64,000 nucleotides of DNA from assembly GCF_900105945.1 (NCBI RefSeq), contig NZ_FNSO01000001.1:186001-250000 (forward strand), given 5' to 3'. Shown here piece after piece: positions 45,199 through 54,607 of this stretch; positions within the stretch are counted from its first letter, which is position 1; every line of letters starts with the position of its first letter. Under the pieces are notes generated by a model. That model saw only the letters and a program-made list of their open reading frames with translations. It made no database searches and had not been told where the DNA came from. Origin of the DNA: Amycolatopsis tolypomycina. GTDB taxonomy: Bacteria; Actinomycetota; Actinomycetes; Mycobacteriales; Pseudonocardiaceae. The position numbers were made by a program, and so were the translations under genes.

Positions 45199-46520
45199 GG
45201 GTGCTCCGGCGCAGGCTGCTCGGCCTGCTGCTCATCGCCGTGATGGTCGGCGGGGTGGCGCTGTCCATCGCGCTCTACGACAAGGCGTTCACGCCGGTCG
45301 TCACGGTCAAGCTGGAGGCCGACAAGATCGGCAACCAGCTGATCAAGCAGTCCGACGTCAAGGTGCGCGGGCTGATCGTCGGGTCCGTCCAGGACATCGT
45401 CGCCACCGACAGGGGTGCCGAGCTGACGCTGGCGCTGCAGCCGGAGTCCGCGAAGCTCATCCCGGAGAACGTCTCGGCGCGGTTCCTGCCCAAGACGCTC
45501 TTCGGCGAGCGGTTCGTCTCGCTGGAGATCCCGAAGGACCCGTCGGCGAAGACGCTCTCCACCGGCGACGTCATCCCGCAGGACCGGACGTCGAACGCGG
45601 TCGAGCTGGAGCAGGCGTTCGCCCACCTGATGCCGGTGCTGCAGGCGGTGCAGCCGCAGAAGCTGTCGGCCACGCTCACCGCGATCTCGACGGCGCTGTC
45701 CGGCCGCGGTGACCAGCTCGGCGACACGCTCTCGCAGCTGGGCAGCTACATCGGCGAGCTGAACCCGCACGAGCCGGAGCTGCAGCACAACCTCAAGGCG
45801 CTGGCGGAGTTCTCCGACCACCTGAAGGACGCGGCCCCGGACCTGGTGCAGAGCCTGGACAACCTGAGCACGACGACCCGGACCGTGGTCGACGAGCGGC
45901 AGAACCTGGCCAACCTCTACGGCAGCCTGACCCAGGCCTCGGTGGACCTGCAGACGTTCCTGCAGAACAACAAGGACAACATCATCTCCCTCGTCGACAC
46001 CGCCCGGCCGACGGCCGAGCTGCTGGCGAAGTACGCGCCGGAGTACCCCTGCGTGATCTCCCAGATGGCGAAGAACGTGCCGCTGATCGACCAGGCGCTG
46101 GGCAAGGGCACCAACCAGCCCGGCCTGCACGCCACCATCGAGATCATCGTGCCGCGCGCGCCCTACCAGGCGGGCAAGGAAGAGCCGCGGTTCGACGACA
46201 AGCGCGGCCCGCGCTGCTACGACATCAAGGACATCCCGAAGCCGTTCCCGTCCGAGCCGCCGGACGGCGCGTTCAAGGACGGCACGCTGCACCAGCCGGC
46301 GCCGAAGAGCGTCGGCGAGGGCCTCAACCCGGCCAAGTTCAAGGCCGACGCGGCCGGCAACGGCGGCAGCGGTGGTGATCTGGCGTACTCGACGGCGGAG
46401 CAGGGCTTCCTGGCCGACCTGCTCGGCCCGCAGCTGGGCATGAACGCCGCGGACGTCCCGGGCTGGAGCGCGCTGCTCGTCGGCCCGCTGTACCGGGGTG
46501 CGGAGGTGACGGTCAAGTGA
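45195..46520 (+). CDS. mceA: Mce-family protein A
   Basis: 441-aa protein with an N-terminal membrane anchor (about residues 8-27), the beta-barrel MCE/MlaD domain (about 37-115, with VKVRGLIVGSVQDI and LFGERFVSLEIP), a long helical region that forms the tunnel, and a Pro/Gly-rich C-terminus. Six Mce subunits assemble a lipid-conducting needle across the periplasm. The true start is ATG 45195 (ATGA overlap), not the longer frame beginning in yrbEB. Confidence 0.9.
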   Translation: MRVLRRRLLGLLLIAVMVGGVALSIALYDKAFTPVVTVKLEADKIGNQLIKQSDVKVRGLIVGSVQDIVATDRGAELTLALQPESAKLIPENVSARFLPKTLFGERFVSLEIPKDPSAKTLSTGDVIPQDRTSNAVELEQAFAHLMPVLQAVQPQKLSATLTAISTALSGRGDQLGDTLSQLGSYIGELNPHEPELQHNLKALAEFSDHLKDAAPDLVQSLDNLSTTTRTVVDERQNLANLYGSLTQASVDLQTFLQNNKDNIISLVDTARPTAELLAKYAPEYPCVISQMAKNVPLIDQALGKGTNQPGLHATIEIIVPRAPYQAGKEEPRFDDKRGPRCYDIKDIPKPFPSEPPDGAFKDGTLHQPAPKSVGEGLNPAKFKADAAGNGGSGGDLAYSTAEQGFLADLLGPQLGMNAADVPGWSALLVGPLYRGAEVTVK

Positions 46521-47545
46521 GGGGCCTGCTCGCGCCGCTGATCAAGCTCGGCATCTTCGTGGTCGTCACCGTGCTGTTCACGACGATCCTCGGGATCAGC
46601 ATCGCCAACATCAACACCACCAGCACCAACGCCTACAAGGCGCGCTTCACCGACGCGACGCTGCTGCTGCCCAACGACGACGTCCGCATCGCCGGCGTCC
46701 GGGTCGGGCAGGTCAAGGACGTCAAGATCGTCGACAAGCGCCAGGCCGAGGTCGAGTTCGAAGTGGACGCCGGCCGGACGCTGCCCGCCGGGGTGACCGC
46801 GCAGATCAAGTTCCGCAACCTGGTCGGCCAGCGGTACGTCTCCCTCGGCGAGGGCGAGAACTCCGGCGGCAAGGCGCTGCAGCCCGGCGGCACCATCCCG
46901 CTGGAGCGGACCACGCCCGCGCTCGACCTGACCGAGCTGTTCAACGGCTTCAAGCCGCTGTTCACCGCACTCAACCCGGACGACGTCAACAAGCTGTCCT
47001 ACGAGGTCATCCAGGTCCTGCAGGGCGAGGGCGGCACCGTGGAGAGCCTGCTGTCGCACACGGCGTCGCTGGCCACCACGATCGCCGACAAGGACCAGGT
47101 GATCGGCGAGGTCATCGACAACCTCAACTCGGTGCTCGACACGGTCAACGCGCACACCCCGCAGCTCAACGACCTGATCGTGAAGCTGCAGCAGCTGGTG
47201 TCCGGGCTGGCCGCCGACCGCAAGCCGATCGGCGACGCGATCGAGAGCCTCGGCAACCTCGCCGAGACGACGTCCGGACTGCTCGGCGAGGTCCGCGAGC
47301 CGCTGAAGAACGACATCAGCGCGCTGGGCAACCTGACCCAGCAGCTGAACAAGAACGAGCCGGAGCTGGAGCACTTCATCCAGTTCCTGCCGACCAAGGT
47401 GAGCACGCTGACCCGCACCGCGGACTACGGCTCCTGGTTCAACTTCTACGCCTGTGAGTTCTCCGGGAGCGTGAGCTTGCCGCCACTGATCAACGACGTC
47501 GCCCTGCCCCTGCTGCCGGCGAACCGGGCGAGGTGCCAGGGATGA
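46517..47545 (+). CDS. mceB: Mce-family protein B
   Basis: 342-aa Mce subunit. Membrane anchor at about 8-28, MCE domain with DVRIAGVRVGQVKDVKI and LVGQRYVSL, then a helical region with heptads. GTG overlaps the mceA stop. C-terminal Cys (FYACEF, RARCQG) fits the mceB subfamily. Confidence 0.9.
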   Translation: MRGLLAPLIKLGIFVVVTVLFTTILGISIANINTTSTNAYKARFTDATLLLPNDDVRIAGVRVGQVKDVKIVDKRQAEVEFEVDAGRTLPAGVTAQIKFRNLVGQRYVSLGEGENSGGKALQPGGTIPLERTTPALDLTELFNGFKPLFTALNPDDVNKLSYEVIQVLQGEGGTVESLLSHTASLATTIADKDQVIGEVIDNLNSVLDTVNAHTPQLNDLIVKLQQLVSGLAADRKPIGDAIESLGNLAETTSGLLGEVREPLKNDISALGNLTQQLNKNEPELEHFIQFLPTKVSTLTRTADYGSWFNFYACEFSGSVSLPPLINDVALPLLPANRARCQG

Positions 47546-48528
47546 AGTCGTTCCAGAAGCGCAACCCCGTGCCGATCGCGCTGGTCGGGATCGTCGTGCT
47601 GGCGCTCGGCTTCATCGCCGCGCTCAACTCCGACGACCTGCCGGTGATCGGCGGCGGCACCACCTACACCGCCGAGTTCAGCGAGGCCTCCGGGCTGCAG
47701 AAGGACAACGACGTCCGGATCGCCGGCGTCAAGGTCGGCAAGATCAGCGACATCGAGCTCGACGGCGCGTCGGTGAAGGTGTCGTTCAAGGTCAAGGACG
47801 CCTGGCTGGGCGACCGGACCAGCGCCGCGATCAAGATCAAGACGCTGCTCGGGCAGAAGTACCTGTCGCTCGACCCGCAGGGCGAGAACGCGCTGAACCC
47901 CGGCACCGGCATCCCGCGTGACCGCACGATGGCGCCCTACGACGTGCTCGACGCCTTCCGCGGGCTGTCCCAGACGGTCGACAACATCGACACCAAGCAG
48001 CTGGCGCAGAGCTTCGACACGATCTCGCAGACCTTCGCCAACACCCCGGAGGACGTCCGGGGCGCGCTGACCGGGCTGTCGAAGCTGTCGGACACGATCG
48101 CCTCGCGCGACCAGCAGCTGTCGAACCTGCTCGCCAACACCCGCGAGGTGTCGCAGACGCTGGTCGACCGCGACGCCGAAGTGCAGAAGCTCCTCGACGA
48201 CGGCAACGACCTGCTCGCCGAGCTCGCCAAGCGCGAGGACGCGATCACCGCGCTGCTGAACGGCTCCCGCGAGCTGGCCACCCAGCTGCAGGGCCTGATC
48301 GACGACAACGGAAAGCAGCTCGACCCGGTGCTGACCCAGCTCGACCAGCTGACGTCGATGCTGCAGCGCAACCAGGACTCGCTGGCCGAGGGGCTCAAGA
48401 AGTTCGCGCCCTTCATCCGCGTCTTCACCAACACCATCGGCAACGGCCGCTGGTTCGACAACTACATCTGCGGCCTGCTGCTGCCGTCGATGGGCCCGAT
48501 CAACGAAGAGGGGTGCTACACGAAATGA
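47542..48528 (+). CDS. mceC: Mce-family protein C
   Basis: 328-aa Mce subunit: anchor VPIALVGIVVLALGFIAAL, MCE domain with DVRIAGVKVGKISDIEL and LLGQKYLSLDP, then Leu/Gln-rich coiled helices. ATG 47542 overlaps mceB (ATGA). A Cys near the end (YICGLLLPS, EGCYTK). Confidence 0.9.
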   Translation: MKSFQKRNPVPIALVGIVVLALGFIAALNSDDLPVIGGGTTYTAEFSEASGLQKDNDVRIAGVKVGKISDIELDGASVKVSFKVKDAWLGDRTSAAIKIKTLLGQKYLSLDPQGENALNPGTGIPRDRTMAPYDVLDAFRGLSQTVDNIDTKQLAQSFDTISQTFANTPEDVRGALTGLSKLSDTIASRDQQLSNLLANTREVSQTLVDRDAEVQKLLDDGNDLLAELAKREDAITALLNGSRELATQLQGLIDDNGKQLDPVLTQLDQLTSMLQRNQDSLAEGLKKFAPFIRVFTNTIGNGRWFDNYICGLLLPSMGPINEEGCYTK

Positions 48529-49709
48529 GTGACACCCGCTTCGGGCAGGCCCTGACCCGGGGCTTCACCATCGCGATCGTCCTGGCGCTCGTCGTCGCCG
48601 GCGGGATCTGGTGGACCCTCAAGGACGCCGGCCGCAACCACCTGACCGCGTACTTCGCCGGCGCCGTCGGCCTGTACGAGGGCAACAGCGTGCGGATGCT
48701 CGGCGTCGACATGGGCACGGTCACCAAGATCACGCCGATGGGCAACCAGGTGAAGGTCGACTTCGAGTACGACCGCTCGGTCGCCGTCCCGGCCGACGCC
48801 AAGGCGCTCATCGTGGCGCCGTCGCTGGTGTCCGACCGGTACGTCCAGCTCGCCCCGGCGTACACCGGCGGCCCGCGGATCTCCGACGGCGCGGTCATCG
48901 GCCTCGACCGCACCGAGGTGCCCCTCGAGGTCGACCAGCTGGCGGCCAGCCTGGCCCGGGTCAGCGAGACCCTCGGCCCGAACGGCGTCAACAAGGAAGG
49001 GTCGCTGTCGAACCTGCTGAACACCGCGGCGGCCAACGTCGACGGCAACGGCCAGGCCCTGCACGACACGATCACCAAGCTCGGCCAGGCGGCAGGCACG
49101 CTGTCGGGCAACAAGGACGACCTGTTCGCCACCGTCGAAAACCTCGGCAAGTTCTCGCAGACGCTGGCCGACTCCGACAAGCAGGTGCGCACCTTCGAGA
49201 GCAGGCTCGCCGACGTCAGCGGCTACCTGGCGTCCGAAAAGGACAACCTGGCCGCGACCGTGCAGCAGCTCGGCACGACGCTCACCGCGGTGCAGGCGTT
49301 CATCGACCAGAACCACGACCGGCTGAAGTCCAATGTGGACAAGCTGGCCGGCATCACCAAGGTGCTCGTCGACCAGCGCAGCTCGCTCGCCGAGATCCTC
49401 GACGTCGCCCCGGTCGGCCTGAGCAACCTGGTCAACACCTACAACGGCTCGTCCGGCACGCTCGACGCCCGGCCGAACCTCAACGAGCTGACCCAGCCGC
49501 CGCTGGTGATGATCTGCCGTCTCCTCAAGCAGGTCGGCACCAACAGCATCCCCGACGTGCTCGGCGACGCCTGCCAGAGCATCGCCGGCGTGGTCGACAA
49601 GGTGATCCCGCTGCCGTCCGTGGCACAGACCGTGCAGGCCCTGCAGTCCGGCCAGCTGCCGCCGCTGCCCCTGCCCGTCGCCGGGCAGCTCTACGGAGGT
49701 GGCCAGTGA
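48525..49709 (+). CDS. mceD: Mce-family protein D
   Basis: 394-aa Mce subunit: anchor FTIAIVLALVVAGGIWW, MCE domain with SVRMLGVDMGTVTKITP and VSDRYVQLAP, helical domain, Pro/Leu-rich C-terminus. ATG 48525 overlaps the mceC stop. It contains one TCCA-N3-TGGA palindrome at 49328-49338 built from otherwise rare codons. Confidence 0.9.
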   Translation: MSDTRFGQALTRGFTIAIVLALVVAGGIWWTLKDAGRNHLTAYFAGAVGLYEGNSVRMLGVDMGTVTKITPMGNQVKVDFEYDRSVAVPADAKALIVAPSLVSDRYVQLAPAYTGGPRISDGAVIGLDRTEVPLEVDQLAASLARVSETLGPNGVNKEGSLSNLLNTAAANVDGNGQALHDTITKLGQAAGTLSGNKDDLFATVENLGKFSQTLADSDKQVRTFESRLADVSGYLASEKDNLAATVQQLGTTLTAVQAFIDQNHDRLKSNVDKLAGITKVLVDQRSSLAEILDVAPVGLSNLVNTYNGSSGTLDARPNLNELTQPPLVMICRLLKQVGTNSIPDVLGDACQSIAGVVDKVIPLPSVAQTVQALQSGQLPPLPLPVAGQLYGGGQ

Positions 49710-50875
49710 AGAAGCTCCTGACGGTCGGAGCGCTCGCGACAGTGTCCGCGCTGACGCTCTCCGGCTGTGCCTTCAAGGGCATCTACGACCTGCCGCTGCC
49801 CGGCGGCGCCGACCTCGGCGACCACCCGTACACGGTGAACGTCGAGTTCCGGGACGTGCTCGACCTGACCCCGCAGGCCGGGGTGAAGGTCGACGAGGTG
49901 CCGGTCGGCCGGGTCGAGAACGTCGGGCTCACCAAGGACGGCTGGCACGCGCTGGTCACGCTGAAGGTCAACGGCGACATCAAGCTGCCGGCCAACGCGA
50001 TCGCCAACGTCAAGCAGTCCAGCCTCCTCGGCGAGAAGTACGTCGAGCTGGCTTCGCCCGGCGACGACCAGGCCCACGGCAAGCTCGCCGACAACGCGAC
50101 CATCCCGCTGGCCCGCACGAACCGCAGCGTCGAGGTCGAAGAGCTGCTCGGCGCGCTGTCCCTGCTGCTCAACGGCGGGGGCATCGACCAGCTCAACACC
50201 ATCACCAAGGAGCTCAACAAGGCCGCGTCCGGCCGCGAGCCGGACATCAAGGCCCTGCTGGACAACGCCAACCAGCTGGTGACGAACCTCGACAACCAGT
50301 CGAAGAACATCACCCGGGCCATCGACGGGCTGAACCGGCTCTCCTCGACCCTCAACGACCAGAAGGACAAGCTGGTCGGCGCGGTCGACAACCTCGGGCC
50401 CGGCCTCGGCGTGCTGGAGCAGCAGCGCGGCCAGCTGGTCACCATGCTCCAGGCGCTCGACAACCTCTCCGGCGTCGCCACCGACACGGTGAACAAGTCG
50501 CAGAAGGACCTCGTCGCCGACCTCAAGGCGCTGACGCCGACGCTGCAGAAGCTCGGCGAGGCAGGCAACGACCTGCCGAAGGCCCTGGAGATCCTGCTGA
50601 CGTTCCCGTTCAGCGACCAGGCCGTCAACGGCGTCAAGGGCGACTACTTCAACCTGTTCGCGAAGGTGGACCTGAACCTGAAGACCATCGTCGACAACCT
50701 GGGCAACAGCAGGCAGAACGCCCTCGCCGGGCAGCTGCCGCTGGCCGGCCTGACCGGCGGGGTCCAGGGCACGCCGGCCAACCAGCCGCCGCCGCTGCCG
50801 ATCCCCGGCACGCAGTCCACGCAGTCGAAGCCGGGCCTGGGCAACCTCTTCGGGCTCCTGGGAGGTGCGGGCTGA
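49706..50875 (+). CDS. mceE: Mce-family lipoprotein E
   Basis: 389-aa Mce subunit with a lipoprotein signal (VGALATVSALTLSGC, Cys about 21), the hallmark of MceE/LprK-type subunits, so the N-terminus is lipid-anchored. MCE domain with GVKVDEVPVGRVENV and LLGEKYVEL; helical tunnel region; Pro-rich tail. GTG 49706 overlaps the mceD stop. Confidence 0.92.
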   Translation: MKKLLTVGALATVSALTLSGCAFKGIYDLPLPGGADLGDHPYTVNVEFRDVLDLTPQAGVKVDEVPVGRVENVGLTKDGWHALVTLKVNGDIKLPANAIANVKQSSLLGEKYVELASPGDDQAHGKLADNATIPLARTNRSVEVEELLGALSLLLNGGGIDQLNTITKELNKAASGREPDIKALLDNANQLVTNLDNQSKNITRAIDGLNRLSSTLNDQKDKLVGAVDNLGPGLGVLEQQRGQLVTMLQALDNLSGVATDTVNKSQKDLVADLKALTPTLQKLGEAGNDLPKALEILLTFPFSDQAVNGVKGDYFNLFAKVDLNLKTIVDNLGNSRQNALAGQLPLAGLTGGVQGTPANQPPPLPIPGTQSTQSKPGLGNLFGLLGGAG

Positions 50876-52140
50876 TGCTGATCCGCCGGACGAAGATCCA
50901 GCTGATCGCCTTCGTGGTGATCTCGGTCGTCGCGATCGTCTACGCGCTGGTCCGGTTCGCCGGGCTCGGCACGGTGTTCGGGAACAGCGGCTACACGGTG
51001 AAGCTGCAGCTCAACGAGTCGGGCGGCATCTTCACCAACGCCGAAGTCACCTACCGCGGCTACAACATCGGGCGGGTCGGCGAGCTGCGGCTCACCCAGA
51101 CCGGGCTCGAGGCCGACCTGAACATCGACCCGTCGGCGCCGCGGGTGCCCGCGGACCTCGACGCCGTCGTCGCCAACCGCTCGGCGGTCGGCGAGCAGTA
51201 CGTCGACCTGCGGCCCAAGGCCGACCAGGGCCCGTACCTGGCGGCCGGCTCGGTGATCCCGGCGAACAAGACGACCACCCCGGTCAGCACCGACCGGCTG
51301 ATCGGCGACCTCGACTCGCTCGCCGCGTCGGTCCCGGTCGACTCGCTGCGCACGGTCGTCGACGAGTCCTACGACGCCTTCCGCGGCACCGGCGGCGACC
51401 TGCAGAAGCTCCTCGATACCGCGCGCAGCTTCACCACGACGGCGCAGCAGTACCTGCCGCAGACGATCCAGCTGCTCGACGCCGGCGGCCAGGTGCTCGA
51501 CACGCAGAACGCCGAGGCGGCGAACTTCGCCTCGTTCAGCAAGAGCCTCAACGAGCTCACCGGCACGTTGAAGAACTCCGACGGCGACCTGCGCAAGCTC
51601 ATCGGCATCACCCCGCAGGTGGCGACGCAGATCAGCCAGGTGCTGCAGGAGTCCGGCCCCGGCCTCGGCGCGCTGACGGCGAACCTGCTCACCACGGCCA
51701 ACCTGACCGTGACCCGCCTCGACGGGATCGAGCAGGGGCTCGTGACGTACCCGGCGCTGGCCGGGGCGGCGAGCAGCGTGGCGCCCGGCGACGGCACCGC
51801 GCACCTCGGCCTGGTGCTCAACCTGTTCAACCCGCCGTCCTGCACGAAGGGGTACCTGCCGTACTCGCAGTACCGCACCGGCAACGACCTCTCGGCGAAG
51901 CCGGCGAAGGAAGACGCGTACTGTGCCGAACCGAAGGGCAGCCCGATCAACGTCCGCGGGGCGCAGAACGCGCCGTACGGCGGGGTGCCGGTCGCGCCGT
52001 CGGACAGCGACGTCGCGGCCAACGCGAACCGGCCGGCCGAAGAGCTGGCCGAGGAGCGGGACACCCGGGGCGTTCCGGGCATCGTCGGCAGCCCCGGCGT
52101 CAGCCTGAACAGCCTGGGCTCGCTGCTCGGCCTGTCCTGA
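50875..52140 (+). CDS. mceF: Mce-family protein F
   Basis: 421-aa last Mce subunit: anchor IQLIAFVVISVVAIVYALV, MCE domain with EVTYRGYNIGRVGEL and VGEQYVDLRP, helical domain, then a long Gly/Ser/Ala-rich C-terminus. ATG 50875 shares one base with the mceE stop (TGATG). The six-subunit set A-F is complete. Confidence 0.92.
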   Translation: MLIRRTKIQLIAFVVISVVAIVYALVRFAGLGTVFGNSGYTVKLQLNESGGIFTNAEVTYRGYNIGRVGELRLTQTGLEADLNIDPSAPRVPADLDAVVANRSAVGEQYVDLRPKADQGPYLAAGSVIPANKTTTPVSTDRLIGDLDSLAASVPVDSLRTVVDESYDAFRGTGGDLQKLLDTARSFTTTAQQYLPQTIQLLDAGGQVLDTQNAEAANFASFSKSLNELTGTLKNSDGDLRKLIGITPQVATQISQVLQESGPGLGALTANLLTTANLTVTRLDGIEQGLVTYPALAGAASSVAPGDGTAHLGLVLNLFNPPSCTKGYLPYSQYRTGNDLSAKPAKEDAYCAEPKGSPINVRGAQNAPYGGVPVAPSDSDVAANANRPAEELAEERDTRGVPGIVGSPGVSLNSLGSLLGLS

Positions 52141-52176
52141 CGTGGATTTGATGACCGTTACCTACTCTGGAGTGTC

Positions 52177-52746
52177 ATGAGCACGGACGAGGCGGCTCCC
52201 TCGGCAGCGGAGGCTGCCGAGTCGCCGGCGAAGGACCCTTCGCGAACCCTGGTGCTCGGCGCCGGGGCGCTGGCGCTGGCCGCCCTGATCGCCGCGGCGT
52301 TCTTCGGCATCCAGTGGTGGGCGGCCGCGGCCGACGACAACGCCGACCTGGCGGCGTCGCGCGAGGCCGTCGTCAAGGCGGGCACCAACGCGCTGAAGGC
52401 CTACACCGAGGTCGACTACACCGACCTCGACGGCTTCTTCGCCCGGCAGAAGGCCGTGTCGGACGACAAGATGAGCCAGCAGATCGACCAGTCGGCGCCG
52501 ACGTTCCGCAAGGCGCTCTCCGACGCCAAGACGAAGGTCACCACCGACGTCCAGGACATCGCCGTCGAGGAGCTGGACGACCACGAAGGCAAGGCCAGCT
52601 TCCTCGCCGCCATCGCCACCACCGTCACCCAGGGCGACAAGAGCAGCGCGAAGCCGCTGCGCCTCGAAGTGTCGATGACCCGGGTGGGCGATGACTGGAA
52701 GCTGTCGGGCATCGACAGCGTCCCGCTCGTCGCGGCCGGCCAGTAG
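52177..52746 (+). CDS. Mce-associated membrane protein 1
   Basis: 189-aa protein with one membrane helix (about residues 25-47) and an external domain resembling Mce-associated (Mas/Mam) proteins of the VirB8/NTF2-like fold (VVKAGTNALKAYTEVDYTDLDGFF). Such proteins stabilise the Mce complex. ATG 52177 lies 36 bp after mceF. Confidence 0.82.
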   Translation: MSTDEAAPSAAEAAESPAKDPSRTLVLGAGALALAALIAAAFFGIQWWAAAADDNADLAASREAVVKAGTNALKAYTEVDYTDLDGFFARQKAVSDDKMSQQIDQSAPTFRKALSDAKTKVTTDVQDIAVEELDDHEGKASFLAAIATTVTQGDKSSAKPLRLEVSMTRVGDDWKLSGIDSVPLVAAGQ

Positions 52747-52768
52747 CGTCACCTCAAAGGAGCTTGTA

Positions 52769-53719
52769 GTGCCTCCCTCCCGCCGCCAGCCGCCGCGCAG
52801 CACCCCGACGCCGTCGCGGCGTCCCCGCGTGGCCGGGCTGCGCAAGCCCTCGACGGACGAGACGGCCGCCGAGCGGACCGCCAAGCCGCGTCCTCGTCCG
52901 GCGCCCCGCCCGGTCGACACGGCACCGGCCGAGGACACGCAGGTGTTCGCGGCGGTCGAGCCCGCTGTCGAGGAAGAGCCGCAGGTCGACGCGCTCACGG
53001 GCGAGCCGTCGGCGGCGGAAGAAGCCGCTCCGCGGCCGACGCCACGGCGGAAGCAGCGGGACACCGGGGTCGCGAAGCCGACCGAGGAAGCCGAGGTCGC
53101 GGTCGCCGAGGCGGACGAGCCGGTGAAGGCCGGGCGGTCGCCGCGGGAGCGCTCGTACCTGGTGGCGGGTGCACTGGTGCTCGTCGCGCTGGCGCTGGGC
53201 TCGCTGGCGTTCTGGTTCAAGTACGAGGAAACCAAGATCTCCTCGGCGACGAGCAACACGGCGCTGCTGGACGTCGCGAAGACCGCGCAGGTCAAGGACG
53301 CGGTGTCGAAGGCGGCCGAGGCGCTGTTCTCCTACGACTTCAACAACATCAAGAAGACCGAGGACGCGGCGAACGACCTGCTCGCCAACGACGACGTCAA
53401 GGCCAAGTACAACTCGCTGATGGGCGAGGTGAAGCGGCTGGCGCCGGCGCAGAAGATGATCGTGACGTGCAAGGTCACCCGCGCGGCGGTCATCATGCTC
53501 AACGGAGACCTGGCGAAGGTGATGGTCTTCGTCGACCAGACCTCGACCCGCACGGACACGAAGAAGACGACGGCGGGCACGGCCCAGCTCCACCTGAACG
53601 CCCAGCTGCAGGGCGACAAGTGGAAGATCACCGACATGGACACCTACAACGCGCCGAAGGTCCCGGCGGCGTCGCAGGCCCCCTCGTCGGCACCGGCTTC
53701 CCCCTCGCCGTCCAAGTAA
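52769..53719 (+). CDS. Mce-associated membrane protein 2
   Basis: 316-aa protein. A disordered Arg/Pro/Glu-rich cytoplasmic segment of about 125 residues precedes one membrane helix (about 130-150) and a C-terminal Mas-type domain of about 150 residues, like its neighbour. GTG 52769 has AAAGGAG 6 bp upstream. Ends the mce operon; a perfect palindrome follows. Confidence 0.82.
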   Translation: MPPSRRQPPRSTPTPSRRPRVAGLRKPSTDETAAERTAKPRPRPAPRPVDTAPAEDTQVFAAVEPAVEEEPQVDALTGEPSAAEEAAPRPTPRRKQRDTGVAKPTEEAEVAVAEADEPVKAGRSPRERSYLVAGALVLVALALGSLAFWFKYEETKISSATSNTALLDVAKTAQVKDAVSKAAEALFSYDFNNIKKTEDAANDLLANDDVKAKYNSLMGEVKRLAPAQKMIVTCKVTRAAVIMLNGDLAKVMVFVDQTSTRTDTKKTTAGTAQLHLNAQLQGDKWKITDMDTYNAPKVPAASQAPSSAPASPSPSK

Positions 53720-53901
53720 GGCGGAGCGGCACTTTCACGTGAAAGTGCCGCTTCTGGAACGCCCGCGTCGAGCAGTGTGCACACCGCGCACCGGACCGGC
53801 TGGGGCGCCGCGACTTCGGCGCCACAGAGGCCTTGCCCGTTCGCGGCGACGGCGTGGATTCGATCCGGGCGCAGGCGGCCGGGCCGCCAGGTCGCTGTCA
53901 T
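53644..53901 (-). CDS. Possible small CxxC protein
   Basis: 85-codon open frame with strongly GC-biased third positions in its first 50 codons, including IHAVAANGQGLCG and VRCAVC, a possible zinc-knuckle arrangement. A TAACTT hexamer 6 bp before the ATG, with TTCTGC 17 bp further up, fits a leaderless promoter. The 3' part runs through the palindrome at 53725-53752 and 76 bp of the opposite gene, so the C-terminus or the whole call is uncertain. Confidence 0.35.
   Translation of the reverse strand: MTATWRPGRLRPDRIHAVAANGQGLCGAEVAAPQPVRCAVCTLLDAGVPEAALSRESAAPPYLDGEGEAGADEGACDAAGTFGAL
53725..53752. terminator. 28-bp perfect palindrome ending the mce operon
   Basis: AGCGGCACTTTCAC is followed directly by its reverse complement, giving a 14+14 palindrome 6 bp past the stop. 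As a hairpin it should terminate transcription from either side. Confidence 0.8.
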
Positions 53902-53989
53902 GGCCCGAAGTTACGGCCGAACTCGGCGCAGCAGAACTGCACGATCAGGGCGTTGGTGTCACATTGCCGGGACAACGACGCTGAGGCCA

Positions 53990-54506
53990 TGTCCCCCGAC
54001 CGACCCGGCCTGCGGCGGCGAGGTCGCGCCGTCGCAGGCGCTGACTTACGACATCAGTGATGAGTGGGCGCGCGGAGCGGAGCGGGTACGTCTCACCGCC
54101 ACGACGTTCGAGCTGGCGACCTACGGTTCGACCCGCTGCGTCAACGTCGAACGCCCCGAAGGTGTCCTGGGTATCGGCCTGGTAACCGGTACCTCGGACG
54201 TCAATACCACGTTGACGACGATCCTGCGCCAAGGCCTCGTCGACCGCCTGTATGACCCCCCGTTCGACGGGCTTCGGCGGAGTCCCGCGCGACATCCGCA
54301 CCGGCGAAGCCACTGGTCGCGGCGCACGGATCTTCGTCGCCGAAGACGCCTGCGTCGCCACCGACCCGATGGCCCCGCTGGTGGAGATGGACCTGCAGGG
54401 ATATCCGGTCCACGAGCCGGACGGAGTGGCGGTGGTGTTCCTGGCCGGCATCCTGCCAGCCGAGGTCAGGGACCGGATCCTGGCCTCCGTCCGGGTGACT
54501 CGCTGA
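53990..54506 (+). pseudogene. Frameshifted gene remnant, unknown family
   Basis: Two adjacent frames with protein-like codon use join across a frameshift near 54250-54290. The first reads ALTYDISDEWARGAERV through ILRQGLVDRLYDPPFDG; the second continues as FGGVPRDIRTGEATGRGAR, FVAEDACVATDP, EMDLQGYPVHEPDG to TGA at 54504. The 5' end has no clear start in the first frame. It looks like a decayed single gene of 150 or more residues. The family is not recognised; a sequencing error is the alternative to true decay. Confidence 0.45.
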
Positions 54507-54607
54507 ACCGGGTGGAACGGCTGACTCCCTTCCCGTCGTCTGATAGCTTGATCTGCTGACGGAGTGTGTGCGGGCACTCACAGGGGGCTTCGGGGAGGAA
54601 GTTCTGC

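Noticed and set aside
53777..54559. Single 260-codon plus-strand gene after the mce operon
   Set aside because: Coding character is confined to the middle; the 3' third is in the wrong frame, where the second frame carries the plausible protein. Reported as a frameshifted remnant instead.
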